From Flectonema sp. DT1601 (Eukaryota > Euglenozoa > Diplonemea > Diplonemida > Diplonemidae), in NCBI GenBank assembly GCA_964019425.1, contig OZ025792.1:868001-932000 (forward strand): DNA of 64,000 bases, read 5' to 3'. Made by a program: the position numbers and the translations under genes. Shown piece after piece: positions 32,296-43,913 of this stretch. A model generated the notes under the pieces. That model was not told where the DNA came from. It did no database searches and saw nothing but the letters and a program-made list of their open reading frames with translations. The first letter of the stretch is position 1; each line of letters opens with the position of its first letter.

Positions 32296-32490
32296 AGAAA
32301 CAGTAACTAACGTCGATGAGCAATATTCCTTACCCATTACTACCTTCAAAAGGAAAACTCTGTTTGATGTCGATCGAAGAAAGGAACCGAGTCCCCTTCT
32401 GTGCAATTCATCATCAAGGAATTAGTACATAACAAATAACCCCTTATTACCTGCGTCTATTGCCCAGTAAAGAGGAATTGGTTTGTGAGG
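32296..32490. repeat. Diverged tandem repeat unit 2
   Basis: This is the second unit of the repeat described at 32008-32190. On the minus strand the second anchor reads CTCTTTACTGGG(T/C)AATA in both units and is followed shortly by a GTAAT sequence, so it could be a small exon with a donor. I see no coding capacity. Confidence 0.55.
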
Positions 32491-35400
32491 GAAGGAAATA
32501 AAGATACAATAATATAATTTCTACCGTAGCTCACTTAAAAAGACAGCCAGGTCTCATTTCGGTTGACGAGCCTCAGTAAGTCTGCCACAGTGAGGTGGAT
32601 GTGTTTTGAAATCTAATCCGACGATAGATTTCACAACAAACCCAACAGTAGACAGGCCAGACATTCTATTGATAGGGGATGTTGATGAAGTATTTAACGG
32701 CAAAAAAATAAATTAAATCCTAATTTCAACGGAAAAATCCGTGAGTTTCCAACCCTCGGGACTGTGACGAAACAAAAAATCTTAACATCAAGAAATATGC
32801 AACAAACTAAAAATAAATATAAGTACAAAAAAAAAGGACTTACCGACTCATACAGTTAAATGGTGTTGACACAAGCCACCTTTTGATTTTTTGGAGTCAG
32901 AAAATCCTATTTGGCTGGTTCACTCACAAACTGTAGACGGAACAATAGGCATTAAAGCCGTTTGGAAACGTTGTTATCAAAAAGAAAAGTAATTGCGACG
33001 CCTTGTTTAGGTCTTTGGGAACGGAGATCACTTCAGTGACTCACCCTCCTACAGAGAATTTAATCACAAAGACTTTCAATTATTTCTTTGTAGAACGATA
33101 CTTGTACAATCACAAGCTAGGAAGCGTGAAGCAATAAAAGCACTTCTGCGTCAAACAGTTACACTAACTGAAATCTATACGCACGATAGCAAGTAAAACT
33201 GAATATTATTTTCTTTCAAGAAAATCTTATTTATCCGATTTTAATAAAATAATCATTTAATAAAAAAATTAAAAAAAAAAAAATCTTATCTTAATTTTCT
33301 TTGTATTTTCTTTTTTTTCAGTTTTTTTTTTTTCGTTATATAGAAAGCCACACAATTATTTCTCCGATCAAAAACACGCACCTAACAAAATTGTGGGAAC
33401 AAACACACCCCCGCTGGATGGCAGAAAGAGTACAAGGTAGTAATCCACCCACTAATTACAATCGCTAAAACAAGTACGTGCGAGAGTATGGGAAGGAAAA
33501 ACACGGGTTGTACTTTCTGAAAAATTTAAATATTCAAATAAAAATAATATTAGGTAAGGACTCTGTTAGGAAAATGGAAAATGAAAAAAAGAAGAGAAAA
33601 AAAGAGAACGAACAGAGGAGCAATTCTGAGGCTTGCGAGCCCGCACGAATTGGCATTTTGCTCGCAGTTTTTCAATTCTTACAAAGATGGTAAGTAGAAA
33701 AGAGTTAAACTCCAAACCGCTAAAAACTTAGAGAGGCCTAAATAAACATAAAAATCTCAACTTAACCAAAACATATTTTACCATTTTTCTCGCAGTCGTA
33801 TTTTCAAAACATCATAAAAAAAAAACAAGAAAAAAAAAAAAAAGACTTTTTATTAACACAACGAACGAATACCGCAGTGCCTTCGAAAGCCAATGTCAAG
33901 TTCTTTTTTATATTTTTTATTATTTTTTAGACGCTATTACCATATGTTCGTTCAGTTGTTTGGTGTCATTTCTCAAAACTGACAGGCGTTTTGGAATGCT
34001 GACGAGGCTTACAGCGTGGGAAAGATTGAGCAAACAAGCCATCACATAAGCGAAAGCATAAAGAGCGCACATCGTCACTCGTTTGTTTATTTAATTGTTT
34101 CCTGTCGATATTTGTTCCTACGGAATGAATTACGCATACAGACACAACGGGGGTTGGTAGTATGAGAAAAAACAGAATAAAACTGCTCCCAAGGGAAGAA
34201 AAAGGGGAAAAAGAATGAGGAATAGAGACTCTTTTGAGTGTAAAAAGACCCAACAACCAACCAAAGAGGACGAGTTTACAGCTAATATGATTATCAAATA
34301 TGAGGCATACACAAGCTTTTCTGATAGTATGATTCCCTTTAGTATCCACCAGATAATCGTTTTTTTTTTTTTAAACAAGTTTTTGCAAGTTAGTTAACTC
34401 TCCTCAACTAGTGTTTGCCGTTATCCAACAAAATAAAGCGTGGGGGGTGAAACTTTGACAACGTAAAAACAGTAACAACTTTAGGTATTAAAAACAAAAT
34501 TAATATCAAGTACTTGACTGAAAAATATTTGTAGTTGTTAATCAAAGAAAAATTACGTTTAGAAAAAAGAAAGCGTGGGGGAAAAAAAAAACCGAGTGAG
34601 CAATTTAACGAGGCAAGCCGTAGCCTGGCCTGGCGAGTGATGAAGGAATATAATCCCGAAGTAGAATAGAAAAACTACTTTTATTGAGAGAAAGGAGATA
34701 GCACATGACGAAGGACGTTGCAGTAACAACACTTCATGTTATTAATTATATAAGTTAAGAGAAAACAGCCAAAAACTTTTTAATGCCAAAATACACACCT
34801 AGGCAAACAAAATATTAATTATTTAATCTGTGTGTGTTTTTTTTGTTTTTTCGGTTTTGTCCTCTCACAATACGAGCAGAAAAAAGAAGGAAAAAAAAAA
34901 GCAATTTAAAATTGAAATCGAGTAAATGAATTGTTAACCCAATAAATACTTGCTCTCTAGAAAAAACTCTTTTCTGATAAGTTTTTTTTTTTTTTTGGAA
35001 AAAGTGATCGTATGTCTTTCAATATAGAGAGACAGGGGAGAGCTACAAAAAAGAATAAATATATTGCGCCTTGCTTTTTTTCGGAACAACAATAAATTTC
35101 ATAACGTTTCTTATTTTTGTTTTTTGATGTATATTTATATTTATCAGTCTTGTTTTAAGCAGCAAAACGTTTTTTTTCTTTTTTTTTTTTTTCTATTGGG
35201 GTAACAAGACAATTCAAAGATTAAAAAGTTAGTTGGTTTGTTAGCTAAATACAGAACTGATGACTACGAGGGGTCTGGGTAGCCCGCATCAGTAAGGACC
35301 CAATCGCGAAGATTGTAGTTTTATAGCTTCGGCTGGAATGTAATCGACACCGAACTCCCACTTTGCCCAGAGGCTAACAGGTTGAAAACAACTAAAGAAA

Positions 35401-35836
35401 ACGATCCAGGAGTAAAGGTAAAGAAATTAATTCCCTATACATCTTTTTTTATAATACGACCATATGTGCCATATGCCCACATACCACGAAAATAGATATA
35501 GAACCCCCGAACAGTACCGAGGATCATTCATAAAGCATTCTAATTGTACTGTGGGTTTATCAAAAGATTTATAAAAGTACAACAAAATTTGGGCAGCACA
35601 TAGCCCAAATAAAAACAAAAGGATCACACAGTTTAGGTCATAACTGCGCCGGACCTAATTAAAAGGCAGGAATAAATTAAGAAATATCCGTGTTGTGTAT
35701 CGTTCATTCCTGTGTTGAAAGGCGTCGCATGATACCGCGGACATCCAATCATAGTTGCATTAGGAAACTTTATAGAGAGCTCTCGTGGATTTAATTTTAC
35801 GTACTGCGATATCTAGAATTCCAATGCGAGAAAGTT

Positions 35837-35970
35837 AAAAAAAAGAACTGGCTTCAACTCAAACCACACAAAAAAATAGTATAACATTGTGGATGTCTTG
35901 TTTGTGGACGAAACCCTGAACCCGACTTTAGATTGAGAAAATTGAATGAGTCAAGTGAGGGTTTACGTTT
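35837..35970. repeat. Diverged dispersed repeat, copy 2 (partner at 26920-27050)
   Basis: This is the second copy of the repeat described at 26920-27050, in the same orientation about 9 kb away. The shared blocks are the GAAYTGGCTTYAACT start, TATAACAYTG, the TTGTTTGTG-ACGAAACC core and the GGTTTACGT end. The level of divergence implies an old event. Confidence 0.6.
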
Positions 35971-37317
35971 CTTGTTTTGACGACGGAGAGAGAGTAATAA
36001 AAATGGAAAGAGAGTGGTTTTTTCTTTCTTTTTTTTTTTTTTTTTTCCAATAGCACATTTTAAAAATTCTGTAATACTAAGAGAGCCTCAACGAGGCAAA
36101 AAAAAAAAAAAGAGCAAAGCGTTACTGTAAGTAGAGAGCAGCAGTAACATATGTCAGTCTTCCTACCCGAAAACTGAATAAAACAAAAGTACGTCCTGTG
36201 AAAACTGTATATTAACTATTTCGCTCCCTACAGGACAGGGAAAAAAGTACAACCACAACGACAACAAATAAAGGGGAGAGAATACGAAGGAGAGAGAGAG
36301 AGCACATTACACCGCCAACCAAACCAGTGGTATATTTCATTCCAGTCTGCGAGAGGCTCAATAACACAATTAGAGAAGAGAGTAATGATGTGTGACGACG
36401 TGTATCGTGTACGCAATCTTACGTGCTTGTAGAGCACTAAGAGTTTGGCGAAGAATAATAAAAAAAATAAAAACTATATTCTTGTTCTGGTATAGAATTC
36501 TTTTTTCTTTTTTTTTTTTTAAAACTATTTTTCTTGTACCCTTTTTTTTTTTTTTTTTGTTCTTTCTCGTTAAAGTGCATTGTATGTGCGAAGAAAATAT
36601 CTTCTGCGGATACTTCAACTTGTTTAGTTCGACCTACCACTCTGCGTCAAACATAATGCTTGGACAACAGAGGGTTAGCAAAACAACTTTTTGAAATCAG
36701 GAACAACTAATAGTAAGTAAATATAAACAAATAGAAACTTTGTCAGCTACGTGATTTGTGAAGTTTTCAGAACAAAAAAAAATGATTCACCGCACTATTT
36801 AGCAACAAAAATGAGCAAAAAAAAAAAAAATAATAAATTGTTTCAGGTTGGTGGGGGTGGATAGTTGAACTTTCTTTTTTTTTTTCTTTTTTTTGCTTTT
36901 CACACCAGGCACTGTTTTTTTTTCCATTCTTGTTTTTCTTTTCTTTCTGGACAGTTTCTCGTACACTTTCGGCATTAAACAATAAAAAAGAACACCTGCC
37001 GGCTCTAACCCCACACCTGAGTAGAAAACCCACGTTGTGGAATTGAACCTCGAGATTCACGGAACGGAATTAATATCAAAAAACAAAAGAAAATAGTTAA
37101 GACATTATTGATTTCCACAATGAACTATGAGAGGAGCCGTTCTTTCACGTGATTTTGTTTATTGTTTTTTTCTGTTGCATCGTTTAGCGAGAAAATGACT
37201 TTCTTTCATTTTTTTTTTCTTTGTTTTTTTTTTTATTGTCGTTGTTGTTTTTCTTTTTAGCACAACTTATTTTTTTTTTGAGAATCGAGAAATTAGTAAT
37301 TCAGCATTCGCAGAACA

Positions 37318-38232
37318 TCAGTTCTCACAGTTTCTAAGTAGCTTTGGGCAGTCTTCCTTGTATTTTGCCTGACGGGATTTTCCTAACTTGTCAGCAAAGC
37401 GGGCCACAAAGTTTAACTTCTCACTCGTAACTGGGTGAGCGTAGATAGCCTTGTTCAAGGCAACACAGCATGCTTCAGCTGATGCGATGGTACTGTACCT
37501 GATGAATGCTACTCCATCAGAGTGTTGTCTGTGGCACAACACTTTGCAGTCGATGACTTCCCCATACTTACCGCACATGGTTTGAAGTTCACTAGCTGTT
37601 AAGGCATTCTTAAATCCAGCGAAGTAAACATTTACTGTCTTCTTCTCTGTTGTGGTTTCCTGGGCACGTGCAACCGAAACTTTCAAAATCTTTCCCGATT
37701 TCAGAGGGATGGTTCCGTTCAGAGCGGCAGTACCATCGTTCGCTGCCTGGAGAGTAGCGAACTGAACGAATCCGTAACCCTTCGACTTACCAGTTGCAAT
37801 ATCACAAACAACGTGTGTCTTTTCTAGTTCACCAAACTTCTTGAAAGTGTGTTCCAACCAATCAGCATCCATCCATGAAGCGAGACCGTTAACGATTAGG
37901 TTTCTTCCCTCAGTGTTAGGAAGCGGTACCTGAGCAGAGTCAACGGAAACAGTTTCCATGGATTCCACTGAGTCTGCTGACGAGTTCGGGTCTGAAAGGG
38001 AACTCGTTCTGGAGAGGTTGTTCTCCTGAACAGGCATCATAGGAACTGGTTGAATGGTTGGGACCATAACAACTACCTGTTGCCCGTTGTAGTTTTGAAT
38101 CATTGGGACGAGTACCTGTTGCATTTGAACATTCTGCTGCATGACTTGCTGCATTTGCATTTGCTGAAGCTGCTGCATCTGAACCATCGACATGGTGTTG
38201 GTTGGGACGCCGTTGAAGATTACCTGCTGCAT
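37318..38232 (-). CDS. Two-RRM RNA-binding protein with Gln/Met-rich N-terminus
   Basis: The 304-residue frame runs from ATG 38232 to a stop at 37318 with no intron. Residues 1-70 are Gln/Met/Val-rich (MQQLQQMQMQQVMQQ), a prion-like, self-assembling type of region, followed by a Ser-rich linker. RRM1 (about residues 110-190) shows RNP2 LIVNGL and RNP1 KGYGFVQF. RRM2 (about 198-285) shows RNP2 VYFAGF and RNP1 GVAFIRY. The arrangement resembles ELAV/CELF-type regulators and the small RRM proteins that control mRNA stability in trypanosomatids. A role in post-transcriptional control is inferred from domains alone. A strong pyrimidine tract, CCCCCTCTTCAG, ends at 38263, 30 nt before the ATG. Confidence 0.88.
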   Translation of the reverse strand: MQQVIFNGVPTNTMSMVQMQQLQQMQMQQVMQQNVQMQQVLVPMIQNYNGQQVVVMVPTIQPVPMMPVQENNLSRTSSLSDPNSSADSVESMETVSVDSAQVPLPNTEGRNLIVNGLASWMDADWLEHTFKKFGELEKTHVVCDIATGKSKGYGFVQFATLQAANDGTAALNGTIPLKSGKILKVSVARAQETTTEKKTVNVYFAGFKNALTASELQTMCGKYGEVIDCKVLCHRQHSDGVAFIRYSTIASAEACCVALNKAIYAHPVTSEKLNFVARFADKLGKSRQAKYKEDCPKLLRNCEN

Positions 38233-39330
38233 GTTATTAGAAAATAAGGAGCCGCGGACAAACTGAAGAGGGGGTAAATTGATATGTCAGCCGCAGCGTC
38301 AACAAGTACACCAAAACATATGAATCTGAAGAAATGATAATATAAAAAAACACTAACTACATCAACATACTCAAAGAATAACAATTGACAATACGAATGG
38401 GGGAAGACAACGGGACGAGGATAATACTAAAACACAAGAATGGTAACACGCACGAATTTTTATTTTATTTTGAAACAAAGAACTGATAATAGGAAACAGA
38501 AACAGTGAATCCACAACAGAGATTCAATATTTCTCTTTGACCCGATTGTACTGATATGAAAATACTGATGTAATGTATCTGCAGGTCCTCTTCATTTATT
38601 ACTACCAGAGAGCAAGAAATTTCAATTTTACTGGTGTGTTTTTTTTCTTCTTTTTATTGTTTTATTAAAAAACCACGACGATTTTTTTTTTCTTTTCTTT
38701 TCTTTTTTTTTTTTCCTCGTGGGTACACACCAAACTTAATAGTAACAATGGAAACAACTTGTCCGCAACTGAGGAAATCGACGTGAATTGTCAACGGCAG
38801 ACTTGCAAGGAAAAAAAGAAAACTATTCAGATAAGCCTCATATTTTATTAATCGAAGTTAGTAATACTGACGCATACAAATGGGAACGACGACTATAATA
38901 AATAAAGCGGCTCTTAATCTGAATTAGTTTCCTTCCCCGACTTCGACGGTGCAAAAACAAAAAAAAAAAAATCGAACAAACAATATTTCAGTTATCTGGT
39001 AGTTCTGCGAGGCGTAACACGGGATTATAGATGGCAGGCTATAAAAAAAAAAAAAAAAACAATTGTGGTAATGGCGTTCGTGTGTCAAAACAAAAAAAGA
39101 AAAAAATAGTAGACACAAGTAAAACAACAAGGCATTAAAGAAAAAAAAGATTATAGAGATAAAACTATTTTTCTGATTATCTTAGCCTTGTTGCCGAACG
39201 CAACAAGGGAAACAAAACAGCAATTGAAGTGTGTTTGCTTGTCCGCTGAACAGTAGACACAAAAGAATTTCAAAAGATAAAAATCTTCCCTTCCGTTTTA
39301 TCTTTAACAACTACAGTCACATTGGATGTC

Positions 39331-39364
<34 letters not shown>

Positions 39365-40405
39365 ACTCTGATTGTTTTGAAATATTAAATAACTATATCG
39401 CAGCTACTTAAAAGTATGCGAAGCAACCTTAGAAAATATCAAAGTGACTTTTATACATAATTAGAGTACAGGAACAGGGATGGTATTATTCGCAGAGGCA
39501 CACCATCCTTTTCCTGAGCGTAATTCCGATTCTACACAAGAAAAACATGACTGGTGGAGTTCTTCATCAGAAGTATTTCCTTTCAATCTAAGGTTTAATA
39601 AAACTAGGTTTGAAGGAAAACATAAAAAAGGGAAATAAAAATTAAAAAAATATGAAAAAGATTTCTCTTTCTCAGTTGAAGGGAGGCCATAATCCTTTCC
39701 AGGGAACACTATGGAGCAACGCATAGAACGAAAAACTAATGAGGTAACAGAGATTATACAAAGAAACGCATATGAAAAAAAAGGAGAAAAAAAACTTGAC
39801 CGACATCTTGATTTGCTAAGCGTGAAGGGGAAATTTTTCGAATTTGCCTAGCTAATCTGGTTGATGCTGTGGTGCAACTTAGTTATCTGAAAATGCGTCC
39901 TTTGTAAGCTGAGGAAACAAAAGAAAAGAAAAAAAACAGATACAAACAGAACAAATACCACCAATGTGGAAGAATAAGCGCTGGGGATGGGGAGGGACTA
40001 GTTAGTTAGACTACAATAACCAGAGCGCTTACAAAGCAAAAAATAGACAAAAATCACAACCATAAAATACATTCTGTAGTCATTAGAATGCTATCAACAA
40101 AGACCTCCAAAAACGAGAACAAAGTCAACACCATCATCGTGATTCCGTAAATGCAAACTTTTTAATGTGATGATCAGCCATAAATTGCACAATCTCTTTT
40201 GGAAGGAATTGCTATCCTCCATTAGGTCTGCAATGAGCGAGGCTATTTCATCTTACATTTGGGTTAAGAAAACCGATCCATTAAAACAGACATAGTAAGC
40301 TATGCGTAAATACAATTAGTGAGTGATACAAGAACACCTTGACTAAGAAGGCGGATTATCGAAGTTCATCCTATGCAAAGTATACTCTGCGGGTGTCAAA
40401 TGACC
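38233..40405. other. Intergenic, 2.2 kb, homopolymer-rich
   Basis: I see no gene. The stretch includes the RRM gene leader (acceptor at 38263-38264), T-rich and A-rich tracts (A30 at 39332-39361), and short frames of 60-90 codons that are AT-driven. It ends at the 3' flank of the basic Pro-rich protein gene. Confidence 0.6.
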
Positions 40406-41321
40406 TCATCCGGATGCTTCTAGTTCAGTCTGAGGAGTAAATGTCACCTTCCTCTTCAACAGTTGCTGAGCATCATGGAAATCGTACTCTGCAGTCTTCA
40501 TCGCGTTAACGGCGCTGTTGAAAAATTGGTTGTTTTTTTTGTTCCCTACTCTTTTTAATTCTCAAAAGTGATGAACATTACAAGACATACCGAGCCAATG
40601 CGTGAGGTGATTGATTGCACGCTTCGAGAATTCTAGCGAGGTGATGATGTTGTGTAGGCAATGCTTCCATTGGACAAGAGTCAGGCACGAGAGAGTACAC
40701 CTGAAGTGATGATCGTCTTCCACTTGGAGAGTCGTCTCCCTCTTCTTTTAGAGCAATTGGATCGAGGGGAGCTGGTGGAGGCGGTCTTGAAGGAGCAGCG
40801 CTTGTAATCTTTTTATTAAGTGGACTTCCTTCTGGTATTGGTGATTGAGGAGACTCTGCATCCTCCTCATCATCAACAGGAGGCAATAACTTAGCGTGTA
40901 CTTCCTTCTTGGCAACCTTTCTCTTTCTTGGAGAGACTTTCTTCTTCTGAGGAGACATCTTAGGAGAAGCAGCAGCAGATTTTTTTGAAGGCGGTTTCAC
41001 TGACACCGGCATGAGTGGTGGAGGTTTAACTACTTGCAGTAAGAGTTTAATACCGGAGAAGGTACCTTCTTCACACGCAGCGACTGTTTCCAATGCCTTA
41101 GTTTTCTTAACGAGCTTCGGGCTTTTCATCGGACTCTTTCCTCTCCCAGTTTTCGGAGGGGGTGCTAAATTCGAAGGTTTCTTGCGCTCAATTTTTGTAA
41201 TATTACCCGTGCTGTTGCGTCTGTTTGGAGTTCCTGGTGATCGAGGAGCTGAGTAGGTACCACTGTTGCCCGACATCGGTGACTTCGGAGTGCCTGTCGG
41301 TGATTTCTTAGCCCCAGCCAT
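40406..41321 (-). CDS. Basic Lys/Pro/Ser-rich protein with SP motifs, not recognised
   Basis: Two exons, 41321-40591 and 40514-40406, joined by a GTATGT...CAACAG intron, encode 279 residues. Residues 1-160 are rich in Lys, Ser and Pro with many S/T-P sites (KSPMKSPKLVKKTKA, SPKMSPQKKKVSPRKRKVAKK), like histone-H1 tails or microtubule-binding projection domains. A Pro-rich stretch (PSRPPPPAPLDP) follows. The C-terminus, completed by the second exon, is helical and ordered: LARILEACNQSPHALARAV, then MKTAEYDFHDAQQLLKRK. The ordered end may be a docking segment. Phosphorylation by proline-directed kinases seems likely from the sites but is inferred. The ATG at 41321 follows an acceptor CTCATTTCAG ending at 41332. 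A GTAAGT donor at 41566 suggests a leader intron. Confidence 0.75.
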
Positions 41322-41935
41322 GTTTTTGTATCTGAAATGAGAATAATAACATTCTGAAATACTAACATATCCAACAGACACACACGATTCGAAGATAACT
41401 TGTAGAAAAGAACATTCGAACTATCAAAAGGGTCGTCATCACTCAACCCAATCTTAGAATCGAATAATTTATTTTAATAAAAACCTACTTAGTGTACGAA
41501 GGGAACAACAAGTGTAATAAAGGAATTCCCTGAAGGCAATGCAATACGAACTCAATACGAACTTACTGAACGAATGAAACAAAAATAACAAAACGGAAAC
41601 AAAGGAGCTTCGGTTCGGTGTAGAGTGTAGTCTTCGAAGTTCCTGGCAACGATGATCGCGTAACAGCTGCTATTGGCTCGCCTTCAAGATGCTGAAGGTG
41701 CACACAATCCCCTTAAGAAGGGCGGCACCGTCTGGAAAAAGGACGTAGAACGCCTAAGACCTAAGCGACGAGCGCCCCTACTGAAGGGTCGAGATCTCGT
41801 TCGTTAACGGAATCAACCAGACAAATCGCCAGCTGTTTTATGAAGTTTTCCTCAACTCCCCTCGGCATGTAGACGACTCCGATAACTACTACCTGGAACG
41901 AATCTAATAAAGTCTTCAACACAAGACTTGACTGT
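41322..41935. other. Intergenic, 0.6 kb, leader region
   Basis: This contains the acceptor (41332-41333) and a possible donor GTAAGT (starting at 41566) of the basic protein's leader, so a 5' untranslated exon probably lies left of 41567. The rest, 41640-41930, is less AT-rich than usual for this window, but I find no convincing coding frame. Confidence 0.5.
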
Positions 41936-42298
41936 TCACCGAGTTAGGAGCCTACCACCTCCTATTGTGCCGTGACGTCCACTTTGTTGATTAAATTGAT
42001 CATTAACATGATAACTAATGGTACTATTTGGTATCACATCCATCCCTGGAAAACCTGCTGGAGCAGAGTGTCTCGGTAGCATTGTTGACAGAGATGGATC
42101 TGTTCCTCTGTTAGAAACATTACTTCTAATTGTTTGGAGGTGAATTGCTTTAGTGGCTGATGAGACAGAACTGTTTTTCATACTTAATTCTGGTATCGAT
42201 GAGAAGTTAGCTGACGGGTATTGTGATTTGTACCGAAGAAGCTTTTCATTGGGATTCGGCCTCTGATTTCCAACTAAATAACCAACCAGTCCAGACAT
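41936..42298 (-). CDS. Small hydrophilic protein (120 aa), not recognised
   Basis: The frame runs from ATG 42298 to TGA at 41936. The protein begins MSGLVGYLVGNQRPNPNEK and is otherwise Ser/Asn/Gly-rich and probably disordered, ending GGGRLLTR. There is no membrane helix, Cys motif or coiled coil. An acceptor-like CAAACAACAG ends at 42309, 11 nt before the ATG, as for neighbouring genes, which is the main reason to accept it as a gene. A small microtubule or ciliary protein is possible, but nothing in the sequence proves it. Confidence 0.5.
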   Translation of the reverse strand: MSGLVGYLVGNQRPNPNEKLLRYKSQYPSANFSSIPELSMKNSSVSSATKAIHLQTIRSNVSNRGTDPSLSTMLPRHSAPAGFPGMDVIPNSTISYHVNDQFNQQSGRHGTIGGGRLLTR

Positions 42299-42815
42299 GT
42301 TTTGGGAACTGTTGTTTGAAGTTATTTGGAAAGGTAATTTAATTTTGATATCGCGATTGACACTACAGCAACCTTAATAATATGATAAGAATAAGACATT
42401 TCAAAAAATGAAAAAAAAAAAGAAAAATAAAAAAGGGAATGAAAACAAGTTGAACGGCAAGGTGGCTCAACATAACTTGAAATAATATTTCACACAACTC
42501 TAAGTTTTTTTTTTTTCCCCCTTCTCAAATTTGGATTATTTCCTTTTTTTTTTTTTTTTATTCCCAAAAAAGAAAACGAGTCTGTCCTACGAAAAACACT
42601 GACAACCGACGGTAGTTTGAAAAAAAAAGAGAAAAAAAAAAGGTTTTCTTAAAAAGTAGAAAAGAGAATAATATGACCAAAATGCAGATATTTTCCCATC
42701 GACTGATCGTAAGACAAAAAGAAGAAGTGAATTCATGATCCTGACTTTCTTACTAGTGTCGATAACAACTAGGATTACTTCTTGTGATGACAAACCTTTC
42801 TCAGACCTTGGGTAT
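42299..42815. other. Intergenic, 0.5 kb
   Basis: This holds the leader of the 120-aa gene (AG at 42309-42310) and the 3' flank of PRPP synthetase, with A and T runs near 42409-42422, 42506-42516 and 42543-42559. No gene is seen. Confidence 0.6.
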
Positions 42816-43913
42816 CTATTTGTCTTTTGGTTTTTTTCCGTCAAAAATGGCGCTTAGGGATACCTCACTATGGGTGCGTTCAATTGCCTCAGCTAACATA
42901 GGGGCTATGCTGATAGTTCTGATCTTCCCGCAATTCTTTGCCCTCTCGGTATCAACGCTGTCAGTGATTACAAGTTCTTTGAGAATATCACAGTTGGTAA
43001 CTCTTTCAGAAGCAGGGTCAGTAAGAATCCCATGCGTTACAAGTGCGTACACTGATCTACCTCCCCTTGTTGCAACGAGATCGGCAGCAGAGATGAGAGT
43101 CCCAGCTGTGTCAACCAAGTCATCGATAATAATACAAATCTGATCTTCAACATCCCCAACCATTTCCATCTTTGCTGGTTCAGATCCCATCGATCTTCGC
43201 TTCAATATAGTGACAACACCACGAGCATTTACTAAGTTTGCTAAGCTTCTTGCTCTCTCTACTCCACTTGCATCAGGTGCCACGATAGTGATGTCGGTGT
43301 TGGTTCTTTCTTTTCCGATATTTTCCTTCTCACAAATGGTGTTTAAAATATACTTTGAAAACTCCAAATGAACAGGAAGATTATCAACTGGACAGTTATG
43401 AAAGAAACCTTGAATCTGACCACAATGAAGATCAACAGTCATTACTCTATCGACTCCAAGACACTGGATTAGTTGCGCCATTGCTGATGCAGAGATTGGT
43501 ACGCGAGGTTTAGTCTTACGATCCTGTCTTGAATAAGCAAGGTATGGAATTATTGCTGTAATACGACCTGCTCCTTGTAATTTAAGAGAGTGAATTGCTA
43601 ACAATGCTTCCATGACAGAGGTGTTAAGATCTTGTTCACCACCTGCCATTGGTTGAATAAGATACACATCATCACCCATAACTTCTCCAGCATTTATCGT
43701 AAGCTCTTCATTAGCCGCTTGATTGACTTCGAATCCTGGAGTTGGATCCAATTGCAATATCTTACATATGTCGTTTGCTAAGTTATTATTAGCCCTCCCA
43801 CTAACAACTCTGAGTCGATACTTCTTCTCAGCAGCATGCGCCTTATCTCCCTGATAGAAGTGAGTCTGTTCGAATCTCTCTCTGTCTTCAGGTGCTATGT
43901 TGTTGTTGGTCAT
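42816..43913 (-). CDS. PRPS: Ribose-phosphate pyrophosphokinase (PRPP synthetase)
   Basis: The 365-residue frame runs from ATG 43913 to TAG at 42816 with no intron. It converts ribose 5-phosphate and ATP to PRPP for nucleotide, histidine and NAD synthesis in the cytosol. Family blocks are present in order: the loop IIPYLAYSRQDRKTKPRVPIS (about residues 120-140), VDLHCGQIQGFF, IVAPDASGVERA, and the PRPP-binding loop IIIDDLVDTAGTL, ending with LAEAIERTHSEVSLSAIF. The N-terminus is about 30 residues longer than human PRPS1, and there is a short insert (KENIGKERTNT) before the DITIVAPD strand. Catalytic residues look intact. An acceptor CCAAACAG ends at 43933, 20 nt upstream. The upstream neighbour's stop is only 182 bases away. 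Confidence 0.95.
   Translation of the reverse strand: MTNNNIAPEDRERFEQTHFYQGDKAHAAEKKYRLRVVSGRANNNLANDICKILQLDPTPGFEVNQAANEELTINAGEVMGDDVYLIQPMAGGEQDLNTSVMEALLAIHSLKLQGAGRITAIIPYLAYSRQDRKTKPRVPISASAMAQLIQCLGVDRVMTVDLHCGQIQGFFHNCPVDNLPVHLEFSKYILNTICEKENIGKERTNTDITIVAPDASGVERARSLANLVNARGVVTILKRRSMGSEPAKMEMVGDVEDQICIIIDDLVDTAGTLISAADLVATRGGRSVYALVTHGILTDPASERVTNCDILKELVITDSVDTERAKNCGKIRTISIAPMLAEAIERTHSEVSLSAIFDGKKPKDK

Larger units (their letters stand above)
24296..37317. other. 13-kb gene-poor region with homopolymers and diverged repeats
   Basis: No frame here has the length, composition or motifs of the flanking genes. The stretch is rich in A and T runs (for example A33 at 27951-27983 and a long T run near 30424-30450) and has tracts of C or G up to about ten. 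Several non-homopolymer segments occur twice in diverged form (annotated separately). Minus-strand donor-like motifs of the type GGTGAGTCA or GGTAAGT recur (about 28835, 29194, 32844, 33041), so spliced noncoding transcripts are possible. I see no transposase, reverse transcriptase, terminal repeats, rRNA or convincing tRNA. The leader acceptor of the FAD oxidoreductase gene (AG at 24304-24305) marks its left end. Confidence 0.6.

Noticed and set aside
32305-32312. AACTAACG, the first bases of the kinetoplastid spliced leader
   Set aside because: Only eight bases match; the following sequence does not resemble known leaders and no donor follows at the right distance.
24296-37317. Transposon or virus-derived element filling the desert
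   Set aside because: I found no polymerase, integrase, transposase or capsid motifs, no terminal repeats, and no long open frames.
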